A stretch of 64,000 nucleotides of DNA from Phycisphaerae bacterium (GCA_024102815.1 JAGFJJ010000014.1:1-64000), one strand, 5' to 3'. Shown: positions 46,861 through 56,615, numbered from the stretch's first letter. Notes: generated from the letters alone by a model not told the origin. A program made the numbers and translations.

Positions 46861-48279
46861 ATGAAAGCACGGGACAGCTTGGCAAGCGTCTTGGTGGCGG
46901 TTGGATCTTTTGCTCCTTTGGCCCCAGCACAGCCGGGACCATTGCAGGTCACGTTCCTGAAAATCGCGGACACCGACACGGCGGTCCCGCAAGGCACCGG
47001 CACCTTTACCGGGTTCGGGGGGCCGGGAACATTGAACCTCGGTGGGCCGTCCCTCCACAACCGCAACGTGGCATTCTCGGGGAGGGACGAGGCCGATCAG
47101 ATCGGCATCTACCGCTACGCCGACCTTTCCCTGAGTCGGGTCGCAGATCAGACAACGCTCATCCCGGGAACAACAACGCCCTTTACCGATCTTGGCGATT
47201 CCTCCATCGAAGGTGAAGACGTCGCCTTCCGCGGCTATCTGGGTTCGGGCCTTTCGGCTTACAAAGGCATCTTCAGCACGGTCGGCGGCCTGCACATCGT
47301 GGCCGACACCGATACCGCAAGTCCCACCGGCTCCGGCAATTTCTTTCTGTTCGGCCCGCCGCATCTCTTCGGTGGACAGACGTACTACTGGGCCACCACC
47401 GAGCTGGCGGCGCAGGGTGTTTACCGCGAATTCAGTGGGGCACCGCCGGAGATTCTCGCGGATACGAATACATTGATTCCCTCCGGCACGGGTGCCTTCA
47501 CGTCGCTTACCGATTTGCATGTGGGAGCAAACGGCGTGGTCGTGTTCGGGGGCAAGGGGTCGGGCGGACAACAGGGCATCTACCGCATCATCGGGGGACA
47601 GACTGATCGACTCGTGGACGTCGCCATCGCACCACCGAACGGTGGGACGTTTCAGACCTTTGTCGGACCGTCTGTTTCCGGGAACGCGACCGCATTCTGG
47701 AGCTATACGCAACCGGGATTCCTCGGTCCCGGCATCTTCCTGGCGACCGACCCGGGGCAGGTGGAAGTGGTTGCCGATACATCGACCGAAGTGCCCGATT
47801 CGATCCCGCCCGTGTCATTTGCGTTATTTGAGAGCAGTCCGTCCTGTAGCGACGGGAACATCGTTTTCGGCGGGGAGTCAGCGGCCGGAACGTACAGGGG
47901 AATTTACGGTCGGATCGGCGGGACGCTGCTTGCCATTGCGAAACGTAATGATCCGCTCGACGGGAGATTCATCAGTCGGTTGGCGCTGAGCTCCGACGGC
48001 TTTGACGGACACCGGCTTGCGGTGGGCATTGCATTTACGGACGACACGCCGGCCATCTATCTTCTGACCCTCACAAGACGATTCGATTTCAACCTCGACG
48101 GACTGGTCGATGAACAGGAACTGCTCGAATTGCAGACATGTCTGGAAGGCCCAGAGAGTGCGATCGGACCGTTTCCACCGGACACAACCGAGCGCTACCT
48201 CCGCACGTTTGACGCGGATGAAGACGATGACGTGGATCTTCGCGACGCGGCCGCGTTGCTCAACCACTTCGCCCCTTGA
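46861..48279 (+). CDS. Secreted repeat protein (propeller-like) with C-terminal EF-hand/dockerin-like repeats
   Basis: A 472-aa protein with a signal peptide (residues 1-23, ending APAQ). Residues about 33-310 hold six related repeats spaced 52-58 residues apart, each with an ADT-T--P-G-G-F pattern (KIADTDTAVP, RVADQTTLIP, IVADTDTASP, ILADTNTLIP, RLVDVAIAPP, VVADTSTEVP) followed by a glycine/aromatic-rich half, and a NIVFGG-type partner motif. This looks like a beta-propeller-like fold. The C-terminus carries two calcium-binding type repeats: DFNLDGLVDEQELL and DADEDDDVDLRDAAALLN. It is probably extracellular; ligand unknown. Confidence 0.75.
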   Translation: MKARDSLASVLVAVGSFAPLAPAQPGPLQVTFLKIADTDTAVPQGTGTFTGFGGPGTLNLGGPSLHNRNVAFSGRDEADQIGIYRYADLSLSRVADQTTLIPGTTTPFTDLGDSSIEGEDVAFRGYLGSGLSAYKGIFSTVGGLHIVADTDTASPTGSGNFFLFGPPHLFGGQTYYWATTELAAQGVYREFSGAPPEILADTNTLIPSGTGAFTSLTDLHVGANGVVVFGGKGSGGQQGIYRIIGGQTDRLVDVAIAPPNGGTFQTFVGPSVSGNATAFWSYTQPGFLGPGIFLATDPGQVEVVADTSTEVPDSIPPVSFALFESSPSCSDGNIVFGGESAAGTYRGIYGRIGGTLLAIAKRNDPLDGRFISRLALSSDGFDGHRLAVGIAFTDDTPAIYLLTLTRRFDFNLDGLVDEQELLELQTCLEGPESAIGPFPPDTTERYLRTFDADEDDDVDLRDAAALLNHFAP

Positions 48280-48319
48280 TTCAGGTCATCGCGTTTTGCT
48301 GCAGGTACGGTAAGGACGA

Positions 48320-49117
48320 TCAGTTGGTACCCGTTTCCCTTGGAGGCCATTCGACCTCACGAAGCGGATTGACCGGAATCCAGCCTTCCTCGGGCTGGGG
48401 ATCGACGGGCCGGTCCATGGCGATCAATTCATGCAGGCAGGCGTGAGCGAGTTCCTCGAACTTCTTGCGAGCCAAGGCGCGGGAATCGCTGTTCCATAGA
48501 TCGACGCTTTCCCGCTCGCAGTTGCAGCATGGACGCGGGGGAATAAGCGTTTTCGCCGAGGCGTGCAGTGCCGCGACAGGCCTGGCGGCCGAGGTATCGT
48601 AGAGCACGCCGAACATCTCCGAGACATCCGGTGCCGTCTGGTTCACCGCGTAGATCAGTCCCAGCCGCCCCGTCAGCGCCCGCATGGCGGCATTGATCTG
48701 CACGGGCTCCGGCAGCGATCCGCCGAGGTCGCGCTGCTCGATGGGAAAGACCTCCGCCACGGCCATGAGGTCATCAAAAACTTTGTTCCATTGCAGGAAT
48801 TCATTGCGCGGATCGCGAACCAGCTCCAGTGCGCGGCTTGACGAAGACTCGGTCCCTCCATCGAGGGCCACACGTGTCACCGCAATGGATGCTGGAAAGA
48901 GTCCCTGCGTCGGCCCCCCCGTGAGGACGATGTAGCTGTCGCGAATGGCCGGCACGCGCTCGGTCGCCAGATCCGTCCAGTGCACTTGCGGCGGCTGGAT
49001 CCACGACGATTCCTTCTCCCGCGCGCAGGCAGCACAACCGCCACTGAGTCCAAGAATCCCCAGGACCGGCATTGCCGAACCCGCGAAGACAACTCTTGAC
49101 CAAAAAGGTGATGTCAT
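48320..49117 (-). CDS. Secreted protein of unknown function, possible lipoprotein
   Basis: A protein of about 265 aa. An N-terminal hydrophobic stretch (about 7-30) ends in LSGGCAAC, which is close to, but not, a canonical lipobox. The mature part has no known motif; a Cys-rich PPRPCCNCERESVDLW segment near 200-215 is distinct. ATG 49117 is chosen over a TTG two codons earlier. Convergent with the repeat protein; no partner is visible. Confidence 0.6.
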   Translation of the reverse strand: MTSPFWSRVVFAGSAMPVLGILGLSGGCAACAREKESSWIQPPQVHWTDLATERVPAIRDSYIVLTGGPTQGLFPASIAVTRVALDGGTESSSSRALELVRDPRNEFLQWNKVFDDLMAVAEVFPIEQRDLGGSLPEPVQINAAMRALTGRLGLIYAVNQTAPDVSEMFGVLYDTSAARPVAALHASAKTLIPPRPCCNCERESVDLWNSDSRALARKKFEELAHACLHELIAMDRPVDPQPEEGWIPVNPLREVEWPPRETGTN

Positions 49118-49372
49118 GGGCAACGTCCAGAAAACGGATACGCCAAACGCTCATGTGAAGGCGTGGCCTCGGATACCGGTAATATCGGGTCTTGCGTGCG
49201 GCAACTGCGATAACGCGGACTCAATTCCGCCCGGGAGGAGGAAAGCCGCAGGTTATCGGGCTTGCCGGCGGCAAGCCCCCGCATCGGTCCGTTTCATCCG
49301 GTAATTCACCTGCCCAAGTCTCACGTCCGATGGGTTCGGAGGGATGTTATTCGACCTTGACGGACGGGACGT

Positions 49373-50872
49373 ATGAGTGCACAGATCGCTGCGGGCGCCG
49401 AATCGACCAAGGCCGTCGCCGCGTCCGCTTTCCGAAGACTCTCCATTCATCGATCGCTGGCCAGGCGACGCCCTCAACAACCGCTCGCCGAGCGCGTTCT
49501 CCAGGGCATTGGCCGGACGTTCTTCGATTTCACGGCAACGCGCTGGCTGCTGATCGACTCGGCCATTCTTGCCGTCGGCTTTCAGCTTGGATTCATCGTC
49601 TTCCCCCCGCCCGAAGGGCTGGCCGATCCGCATCTTCAGCTCTGGCAGGCGATCGCCGTGTACGCATTCTCGGCCGCTGTCGCCAGCCTCGTATTCGGAC
49701 TGTATGAGCGCGATACGCTGATGAGCCGTTCGCGCATTTTCACGCGCATTCTTCTGACAGCGCTCACCCTGACGCTCATCGCCTACGCCGTCATCGTGGT
49801 CCTGATGTATTCCACGCTGCAACGCAAGACCACGACACTCGCCTTGTCGCTCTTCCTCGTCGGCGGTACCGGCATCCGCCTGTTCGCGTGGTGGACGATC
49901 CACCGTGTTCGCCGCGGGTTACTCGTCGTGGGAACACGTGCCCTGTACGACTCCTTCGCCGCTGCCCAGAAATGCGGCGCGCTGCACGAATATCGCCTGA
50001 TCGGTTACTGCACGCCGGGCTACGAGGCGTCGCAATCCCCCCGGGACCGCGACTGCCTTGGATGTATCGATGAGCAGATCGAGAAGCTCGGACAGCAACG
50101 CGTCACGGACATTGTTGTGGGAAAGTCCGCGGCACGCGATCCGTCATTGATGGATTGGATGGTGGCCAGTCTTCGGCAGGGCTGCCGCGTTACCAACGAA
50201 GCCACGTTCTACGAAACCGCCGCCGGTGAGGTGCTTGTCGACGAGATCACACCCCAGTGGTTCCTGTTCGCCGATTTGAAGGTCCACTGCGACCAGCAGG
50301 CCACGCTCAAACGGGCGGTCGATGTGGTTATCGCGACCGTCGGACTGGCGCTCACGCTGCCTATCTGGCCGGTGATCGCCTTGGCCGTCAAGTTCTGCGA
50401 CGGCGGCCCCGTCTTCTACTCCCAGGAGCGGGTCGGGCAGAACGGTCGGCTGTTCCGGCTGTACAAGTTCCGCACCATGCGCGTGAATGCGGAAAACGGA
50501 CGATCCGTCTGGAGCTCCCCGAACGACCCGCGCGTGACCCACGTGGGTCGGTTCTTGCGACACTCGCGTCTCGACGAACTGCCCCAGCTCTTCAACGTGC
50601 TCGTGGGCCAGATGTCGGTCGTGGGTCCGCGTCCCGAGCGCCCGGATTTCGTACGCGACCTGTGTGAAAAGCTCCCCTATTACGCCGAGCGCCATCTGGT
50701 CAAACCGGGAATCACCGGCTGGGCGCAGATCAGCTACCGCTACGGCTCGTCCGTCGACGATGCCCGCCGAAAGCTCCAGTTCGATTTGTACTACCTCAAA
50801 CGAATGTGCTTCGAGCTGGACATGATGATCCTATTCCGGACGTTGGGCACGTTCCTTCGGGGCGCACGTTAG
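49373..50872 (+). CDS. Undecaprenyl-phosphate sugar phosphotransferase (exopolysaccharide initiating glycosyltransferase)
   Basis: A 499-aa membrane enzyme of the polyisoprenyl-phosphate hexose-1-phosphate transferase family. Several N-terminal helices precede a CoA/NAD-binding-like domain (GLLVVGTRALYDSFAAA). The catalytic sugar transferase domain (about 313-499) has KRAVDVVIATVGLALTLPIW, RVGQNGRLFRLYKFRTM, LRHSRLDELPQLFNVL and GPRPERPDF, with KPGITGWAQISYRYG near the end. It starts polysaccharide assembly on a lipid carrier. Its glycosyltransferase partners are not in the window. Confidence 0.9.
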   Translation: MSAQIAAGAESTKAVAASAFRRLSIHRSLARRRPQQPLAERVLQGIGRTFFDFTATRWLLIDSAILAVGFQLGFIVFPPPEGLADPHLQLWQAIAVYAFSAAVASLVFGLYERDTLMSRSRIFTRILLTALTLTLIAYAVIVVLMYSTLQRKTTTLALSLFLVGGTGIRLFAWWTIHRVRRGLLVVGTRALYDSFAAAQKCGALHEYRLIGYCTPGYEASQSPRDRDCLGCIDEQIEKLGQQRVTDIVVGKSAARDPSLMDWMVASLRQGCRVTNEATFYETAAGEVLVDEITPQWFLFADLKVHCDQQATLKRAVDVVIATVGLALTLPIWPVIALAVKFCDGGPVFYSQERVGQNGRLFRLYKFRTMRVNAENGRSVWSSPNDPRVTHVGRFLRHSRLDELPQLFNVLVGQMSVVGPRPERPDFVRDLCEKLPYYAERHLVKPGITGWAQISYRYGSSVDDARRKLQFDLYYLKRMCFELDMMILFRTLGTFLRGAR

Positions 50873-50939
50873 CCCCTCGAACCCTCAGAAAACCAATAAT
50901 GCTATCGGTCGTGAAGGCTTGCCGGGCGTGGACAAGACA

Positions 50940-51013
50940 CGTCCCCGTCAGGATTCGAACCTGAAACCTTCGGCTCCGGAGGCCGACGCGCTATCCAATT
51001 GTGCCACGGGGAC
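50940..51013 (-). tRNA. tRNA-Arg (anticodon CCG)
   Basis: The minus-strand transcript folds into a cloverleaf. Acceptor GTCCCCG pairs with CGGGGAC. The D arm carries GG at 18-19 but has an A-C at its third pair. The anticodon stem TCGGC/GCCGA encloses loop CTCCGGA (anticodon CCG). The T arm is TCAGG-TTCGAAT-CCTGA. Discriminator is G, and CCA is not encoded. A promoter lies about 15 nt upstream of the 5' end (51028-51055). Confidence 0.9.
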
Positions 51014-51027
51014 GTCAGGAACTGCGG

Positions 51028-51055
51028 AGTCTACCACCGGCCGCAGACCTGTCAA
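51028..51055 (-). promoter_or_regulatory. Promoter of tRNA-Arg(CCG)
   Basis: On the minus strand: perfect TTGACA (-35), 16-bp spacer, TAGACT (-10), 14 nt before the tRNA 5' end. A 10-bp direct repeat CCGGCCGCAG lies in the spacer (51037-51046) and again upstream of the -35 box (51061-51070). Confidence 0.7.
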
Positions 51056-51172
51056 CGCTGCCGGCCGCAGCCTGATTTTGACCCTAAGCGTCCTGAGGCA
51101 CGGAGATTACCGATACAAGCAGTGGGAGCCGGTATTGCCGCTGCCGGCCACACATCTGGGAGTTGGGTCGAG

Positions 51173-52759
51173 ATGACGGAGAAACCCGCCGGCACCGTGC
51201 TGATCGTCGAGGATGACGCGGAACTCCGCTTCATCCTGATTGCCAATCTGCGCGCGTCGGGATTCACCACACTCGACGCGGACGATGGCTACGAAGCGTT
51301 GCGGATTGCCCAGGAACGCCTGCCCGACGTGATTCTCATGGACGTGGGCATACCGGAATTGGACGGCATCGCCGCGACGCGCGCCCTGAAGAATGACCCG
51401 GTAACCGAGCACATACCGGTCATCATGTTGACGGCGAGGTCGCGGACGGAGGATGTCATTCAAGGGCTGGAAGCAGGCGCGACCGAGTACCTGGCAAAAC
51501 CATTCGACATTGCTGAACTGCTTGCGCGTGTTCGGACGGTGTATCGACTGGCCGCAACGCGACGTGACCTGGACGAACTCAACAGCAACCTCGAGGCCGA
51601 GATCTCCGTCAAGACGCGGCATCTCCAGATTCTCTACGACTTCATGCAGTCGCTGAATCGGGCGACGAAACGGGAGGCCATTCTCGACCAGATCATCGCC
51701 TGCATTCGCGACCTCACCGGTGCCGGGCGGATTTCCCTGCTGATGCGCGAGCGCGGCACGGACGACCTCGTGTGCGAGCGGGCCTTCGGGATCGACTGGA
51801 CGATCTGCAACCGGATCCGCATCAAGGTCGCCGAAGGCATCGCGGGGCAGGTGTTCCGCAGCGGGAAAACCCTCTCGGCGCGGTCCATTGGGGGGAGCAC
51901 CAGCGGGCACACCTACGCAGCGGAATCGTTCCTCAGTACGCCGTTGGTGTCCACGTCGATGGCCACACAGGAGGGCGTGATCGGAGTCATCAATGTAACC
52001 GATCGGCCCGGGGACTCACCGTTTCTTGCCGAGGAGATCGACTGCATCCGTTCGATCGCCGACGCGGCGGCCATCGCCCTCGACAATTTCGACCGCCGTC
52101 GGCAACTGGAGCAATCCGTCAAGGTCCTGTTGCGGACCGTCGGGCACCTCGCCGAATACCGCGACGAAGAAACGACGGCGCACCTGGCAAGGGTCACAGA
52201 GATGGCGCGGATCCTCGCGTTGGAGACCCAGCGCCATGGACCTTACGCCGGGCTCATCACCGACGACTTCATCGAGAATCTGGTTCAATCGGCGCCCATG
52301 CACGACATCGGTAAGGTGGGAATCCCCGACGAAATTCTCACCAAACCCGGGAAGCTGACCGACGAAGAATTCGAGATCATGAAGACGCACACGGAGATCG
52401 GTCGGCGCGTGCTGTCCCAGGCCATCGATCCTGAGCATCCGGTCGCACTTCTCGACATGTGCATCGATATCGCCTATTGCCACCATGAGCGATTCGATGG
52501 CGCCGGTTACCCCCGCGGACTGCATGGCCCTCAGATTCCCCTAGCCGCGCGGATCATCGCCTTGGTGGATGCATACGACGCCATCACGAGTGACCGGCGA
52601 TACTCTGCCGCAAGGACCCATGCCGAAGCCGTAGCCGTCATCCGCCAAGACTCCGGATCACATTTTGACCCGGTCCTGGTCGAATCGTTCCTGCGCATCG
52701 AGACGGACTTCGACCAGCTCCGAGCATCCCAACTCGATCCGATCGTCACGAATCGCTGA
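51173..52759 (+). CDS. Response regulator with GAF and HD-GYP c-di-GMP phosphodiesterase domains
   Basis: A protein of about 528 aa. Receiver domain (1-125; phospho-Asp57 in VILMDVGIP, Lys in LAKPF), short coiled segment, GAF domain (about 150-300), and HD-GYP domain (about 330-510). The HD motif HDIGKVGIPDEIL and the GYP motif HHERFDGAGYPRGL are intact, so c-di-GMP hydrolysis is likely. ATG 51173 has GGGAG about 10 nt upstream; the longer frame upstream includes the tRNA region and is not real. No cognate kinase is next to it. Confidence 0.92.
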   Translation: MTEKPAGTVLIVEDDAELRFILIANLRASGFTTLDADDGYEALRIAQERLPDVILMDVGIPELDGIAATRALKNDPVTEHIPVIMLTARSRTEDVIQGLEAGATEYLAKPFDIAELLARVRTVYRLAATRRDLDELNSNLEAEISVKTRHLQILYDFMQSLNRATKREAILDQIIACIRDLTGAGRISLLMRERGTDDLVCERAFGIDWTICNRIRIKVAEGIAGQVFRSGKTLSARSIGGSTSGHTYAAESFLSTPLVSTSMATQEGVIGVINVTDRPGDSPFLAEEIDCIRSIADAAAIALDNFDRRRQLEQSVKVLLRTVGHLAEYRDEETTAHLARVTEMARILALETQRHGPYAGLITDDFIENLVQSAPMHDIGKVGIPDEILTKPGKLTDEEFEIMKTHTEIGRRVLSQAIDPEHPVALLDMCIDIAYCHHERFDGAGYPRGLHGPQIPLAARIIALVDAYDAITSDRRYSAARTHAEAVAVIRQDSGSHFDPVLVESFLRIETDFDQLRASQLDPIVTNR

Positions 52760-52777
52760 AAAGCTCGCCCCATTTGC

Positions 52778-53425
52778 TTACGGCATGGCAATCTTCCGGG
52801 CTTTGCGCGCTACGGCCGCACGGGAGTTCGACGTGAGTCGACGAACAAAGCCTGAAACATCCGGCCGGGCGAGCACATCGGGACCGAACAGCACGAGGGC
52901 ATCCAGGACCTGTCCAAGGGCGACATTGCGGCATTCCGGCGTTTCATAGTCAAGGCGCTCCACCTCCAGAAATGCGGGGAGGACGCGCTCAAGCAGATCC
53001 GGACGGTTGCACACGATCTTCCCCAGGCAGCCGACGGCATTGGCGGCGCTGATCAAGTTCCCGCAACGAACGAAAGCCAGGTAGAAACTCAGACACTTGT
53101 CGAGCTTGCGGCGCTGATCGACCGGGGCAAGCTCCGCGAGGATGCGCATGGCGTTCCATCGAACGATTTTGCTGTCGCTTTCCAGCAGCGAGGCAATCAC
53201 CTCAAAATGGGGATAAACGCGGATAGGATCCTTTTCCGCGGTGATGCACAGCCCTTTGCCCGCTGCGAATCGGGCGGTGCCGGCCGGCGCGGACATGGTC
53301 TCGACCGCGCCCGCGACCCGCGCTTGGGGGATCATGCGAACAGCGGCCTTTCTTCGCGGCGTTTTGGTCGGGGACTTTCGAGACGACTTCTTCGAGAGTT
53401 TTCGTGGAGCGGCGGATCGTGCCAT
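52778..53425 (-). CDS. HEAT/ARM-repeat-like protein with a basic N-terminus
   Basis: A protein of about 215 aa. The first ~35 residues are Lys/Arg/Pro/Ala-rich, resembling histone-like or nucleic-acid-binding tails. Residues about 70-215 are helical with HEAT-like pairs (LLESDSKIVRWNAMRILAELAPVD, NAVGCLGKIVCNRPDLLERVLPAFL). It could be a scaffolding or DNA-associated protein. Not recognised as a named family. ATG 53425 follows AAAGGG by 6 nt. Convergent with the HD-GYP gene. Confidence 0.6.
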   Translation of the reverse strand: MARSAAPRKLSKKSSRKSPTKTPRRKAAVRMIPQARVAGAVETMSAPAGTARFAAGKGLCITAEKDPIRVYPHFEVIASLLESDSKIVRWNAMRILAELAPVDQRRKLDKCLSFYLAFVRCGNLISAANAVGCLGKIVCNRPDLLERVLPAFLEVERLDYETPECRNVALGQVLDALVLFGPDVLARPDVSGFVRRLTSNSRAAVARKARKIAMP

Positions 53426-53551
53426 GGCCATCCCTTTCGCCTGATATGATGTACTAAGTGAACCATCTTGGCAACTTCGACTGATTCGTCAACCGGACAC
53501 GCGGACCGAAGCGTCGCAACGGCTAGCCCTCGTTGGAATCCTGCGCAAACG

Positions 53552-53584
53552 AAAGCGGCCCGGAGATGTGTATCCCCGGGCCGC
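53552..53584 (-). terminator. Terminator of the M16 peptidase gene
   Basis: A 9-bp stem (GCGGCCCGG / CCGGGCCGC) with a 12-nt loop, followed on the minus strand by TTTCGTTTG. It lies about 40 nt after the stop at 53623. Confidence 0.7.
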
Positions 53585-53622
53585 CGAATTCACTCGACAG
53601 GCCTTGCTAGTCGAAGATGGCG

Positions 53623-56484
53623 TCAGTTCGATGACCCGACGCCGGCCTTTTCCTTGTTTTCGTCGCCGGATTTCTCCTTGGCCGCGGGGACCACGGTGAC
53701 GTTAAACATCCGCTCAGGCTTGTTATAGAAAGCGAAGACCTCGCGAACGCGTTCCGCGGGAATTCCGTCGTAGGCGGTCTGTTCCGCGGCCTCATCGTCC
53801 AAGTTCCGATCGTGCAGGTCGAGGTGCTGCAGCACGGCAAGCCAGTACCCCGGCTCACGCATCGACGTGTCCAGGTCATTGGCGATCTGCTTCTTGGCGT
53901 TGGACAGTTCCTCATCCGTCGGCCCCTTTTCGGCGAAGTCCGCGAACATGGCCCGAACCTCGTCGGTCAGCTTTCCCGTATTGGCCGGATCACATTGCGA
54001 GCCCGCCATGAATCGCCCGGAATTACGATAGATCCACGACGGAGCATTGCTGGCGCGAATGGAATAGACCAGGGAGAGATCCTCGCGAATACGCTTGATG
54101 AGGCGACTGGAGAGAATCTGCTGGGCGATTTCCATCGCGCGGCGCTCGGGGACTTCGCGACCGTCGCAGCTCAGAAATCCGGTGATCGCCACGGCCTGCG
54201 GGGCGGCAATATCCACCTCTTCATGCTTCTGCCACGGACCGGATGCGCGATTGAATTTACGGAGCGAGTCGAGATTGTCGGCGGTGCGCGGCCGCTTGGC
54301 CAACGAACCGAAGTAACGCTCGATCAGGGGCATGGCGTCCTCGAGCTTGATATCTCCCACGACGGCGATCTCGATGGGCGCCTTGGCGGCCAGACGGTCG
54401 AACCAGGCCTGCGCCTCGTCACGCGTCCGCGCCTCGACATCCTCTTTGTGTACGAAGAAACGTCTCGGATCGTCACCGCTGACGATATCCGACATGGCCT
54501 CGATGGCCTTGAAAAACGGCTGGCGCTCACGGCGATCGATCCGCTCGAGGGTCTGGGATTTCCAGGTGTCGAAAGCGGCCTGTTCGATCTTCGCGTCGGT
54601 CAGCAGAGCGTGGGCCAGTTGCAACCCATGCTCGAGGTCCTTCGGCGAGCCGCTGATCTCGACAACGACGGAGTCGTTCTCGTTCCCGCCGGAGACGCGG
54701 ACCTTGCGGCCCGTCATCAGGTCTCGGACGTTGGACGAGGTCAGCCGATGGGTCGCCGGCTCGTTGATCGCCAAGAGCGAAGCATCGGTCACGCCGTTAT
54801 TGCCGGCGGTTTCCTCAATCAATCCGCCGGCCAGGCTCACCGTGACCCAGACGGAGTCCTTCTTGTAATCCATGAATCGATGGTGAACGCGAACGCCGTT
54901 GGAAAGGTAGGCGCTCGTCACCGCCAGGCCGTCATGGAACGACTTCTCGACGACCTTCCCAGGCTCGGGCAGTTCAGCCAGAATCGTCGTGGGCGCCGCA
55001 TCCTCCTTGTAGGCATCGACCTTCTTCGCCCATGCGGACTTTGCCGACGCCAGAATCGTCTTCGTATCCGGTACGTCCACGCCCTCCTTCTCAGGGAGAT
55101 ACAGAACGTACGACATCGTGTCCGGCGTGTAGTATTTCCGGAAAGCCTGCTCTACCTCGGACAGCGAGATGTCATCCAGGTACTTGCGATACAGGTCAAG
55201 TTCCTGTGCGGCCGACATGTACGGCACGCGATCGTTCACCGCCGACATGATTCCGAAGAGGAAGCCCCGGGCATCCATCGTGGATTCGGTCTCGGCCGAA
55301 CGCTCCGCCCGCGACAGCAGCTCCTTGCGGGCCAGATTCAACTCGTTTTCCGTAAACCCGTGCTCGAGCGCCCGATTCACTTCGGTAACGGTCTCATCGA
55401 GAATCTTGTTCCACTGGTCCGGCTCACCCTCGGCCGATGCATCGGCATAGAGCGCCTCGTTGAAGAAATCGAAGATCGTCGCGCTGCCGCGGTTGTAGCT
55501 GGCCTCCCCTTTCTTGACCCGCTCTTCCATGCGGCGGCTCAGGATCCAACTGGCGATACGATCCACAAGGTCGGTCCGCCACTGGGCCTCGGTCGTGGTC
55601 GGCGGACGCCCGTTCTGGAGATTGACCATCTCAAAGTCGGCTCGCTCGTATTCACGATCGGTGACGACCATCGCGCGCTGGTGCGTGAAGGGCTTGAAGC
55701 CCGCCTTCTCCGCATTCTGCGCGGTGACCTCCGGCTTGTACGTCCCGAACCACTTCTCGATATACGGGATTACGTTCTCCTTGGGCGCGTCGCCGACCAT
55801 GATGACCGTCAGGTTCTCCGGACGGTACCAGGTTCGGTAGTAGTCCACGAACTCCTTGCGCGGCGCGCTGGCGATCACCTCGTCGAGACCGATGGGCAGG
55901 CGCTGGGCGAAGCGCGATCCCTCGAACAACTCCGGCCAGAGCTCATCGCGCATGCGCTGCCGGGCATTCTTGCCCGTGCGCGACTCCTCCAGAATTACTC
56001 CACGCTCCTTGTCGATCTCCTCCGGCAGGAGCGACACCCTGAACGCGAAATCAGACAGAACCATCAGAGCCTTGTCGATCTCTTCCTTCTTCGTGTCCGG
56101 CAGGAAGAGCATGTACGCGGTCTGATCGAAGCTGGTGAAGGCGTTGAGGTCGGCGCCGAACTGCATGCCGATGCTCTCGAAGTACGGTATCAACTCGCCG
56201 GGAGGAAAATTCTCCGAGCCGTTGAAGCACATGTGCTCCATGAAGTGTGCGAGCCCGCGCTGCTCCTCCGTCTCATTCAATGATCCGGTCCGCATGTGGA
56301 TGATGGCGGCCATCTTCCCGGGCGGATTGTCGTGCTGGCGGTAGATCCAGGTCACTCCGTTGTCCAGCTTGCCCATGGATAAACTGGGGTCGGTCGGCAG
56401 CGGTGCGGCCCATGCAACGGGCGCTGCAACGCCCGAGATCATGGCGGTAAATACCGCGGTGCGCAGAAATGCTGTCCTCATCAT
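53623..56484 (-). CDS. M16-family zinc metallopeptidase (two-module, insulinase/PqqL-like)
   Basis: A protein of about 953 aa with a signal peptide (1-26, VAWAAP). N-terminal catalytic module: inverted zinc motif HFMEH (His80, Glu83, His84), and the downstream ERGVILEE segment carrying the second Glu. The C-terminal half (from about 490) is a second, non-catalytic M16 module with a DARG-like middle and several paired hydrophobic strands. It is probably a periplasmic or outer-membrane peptidase. ATG 56484 is chosen from GAGG 6 nt upstream and the signal peptide; earlier frame is not used. Ends KEKAGVGSSN. Confidence 0.88.
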   Translation of the reverse strand: MMRTAFLRTAVFTAMISGVAAPVAWAAPLPTDPSLSMGKLDNGVTWIYRQHDNPPGKMAAIIHMRTGSLNETEEQRGLAHFMEHMCFNGSENFPPGELIPYFESIGMQFGADLNAFTSFDQTAYMLFLPDTKKEEIDKALMVLSDFAFRVSLLPEEIDKERGVILEESRTGKNARQRMRDELWPELFEGSRFAQRLPIGLDEVIASAPRKEFVDYYRTWYRPENLTVIMVGDAPKENVIPYIEKWFGTYKPEVTAQNAEKAGFKPFTHQRAMVVTDREYERADFEMVNLQNGRPPTTTEAQWRTDLVDRIASWILSRRMEERVKKGEASYNRGSATIFDFFNEALYADASAEGEPDQWNKILDETVTEVNRALEHGFTENELNLARKELLSRAERSAETESTMDARGFLFGIMSAVNDRVPYMSAAQELDLYRKYLDDISLSEVEQAFRKYYTPDTMSYVLYLPEKEGVDVPDTKTILASAKSAWAKKVDAYKEDAAPTTILAELPEPGKVVEKSFHDGLAVTSAYLSNGVRVHHRFMDYKKDSVWVTVSLAGGLIEETAGNNGVTDASLLAINEPATHRLTSSNVRDLMTGRKVRVSGGNENDSVVVEISGSPKDLEHGLQLAHALLTDAKIEQAAFDTWKSQTLERIDRRERQPFFKAIEAMSDIVSGDDPRRFFVHKEDVEARTRDEAQAWFDRLAAKAPIEIAVVGDIKLEDAMPLIERYFGSLAKRPRTADNLDSLRKFNRASGPWQKHEEVDIAAPQAVAITGFLSCDGREVPERRAMEIAQQILSSRLIKRIREDLSLVYSIRASNAPSWIYRNSGRFMAGSQCDPANTGKLTDEVRAMFADFAEKGPTDEELSNAKKQIANDLDTSMREPGYWLAVLQHLDLHDRNLDDEAAEQTAYDGIPAERVREVFAFYNKPERMFNVTVVPAAKEKSGDENKEKAGVGSSN

Positions 56485-56615
56485 TTTCTTCCTCGTGTTG
56501 GGGTTCTCACCGCGCCAACGCATTGCGCGGTCGAAGGGAATCGATACGATCATGGCGCAACAATGTAACGGAAAGGCGCGAACTCGGCCGCTGCCGATTG
56601 CAAGAAATTGTCGGC

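Noticed and set aside
53812..56283. An 823-codon open frame on the plus strand
   Set aside because: It lies fully inside the M16 peptidase gene on the other strand, lacks family motifs, and is rich in Arg/His/Gly as expected of a shadow frame in GC-rich DNA.
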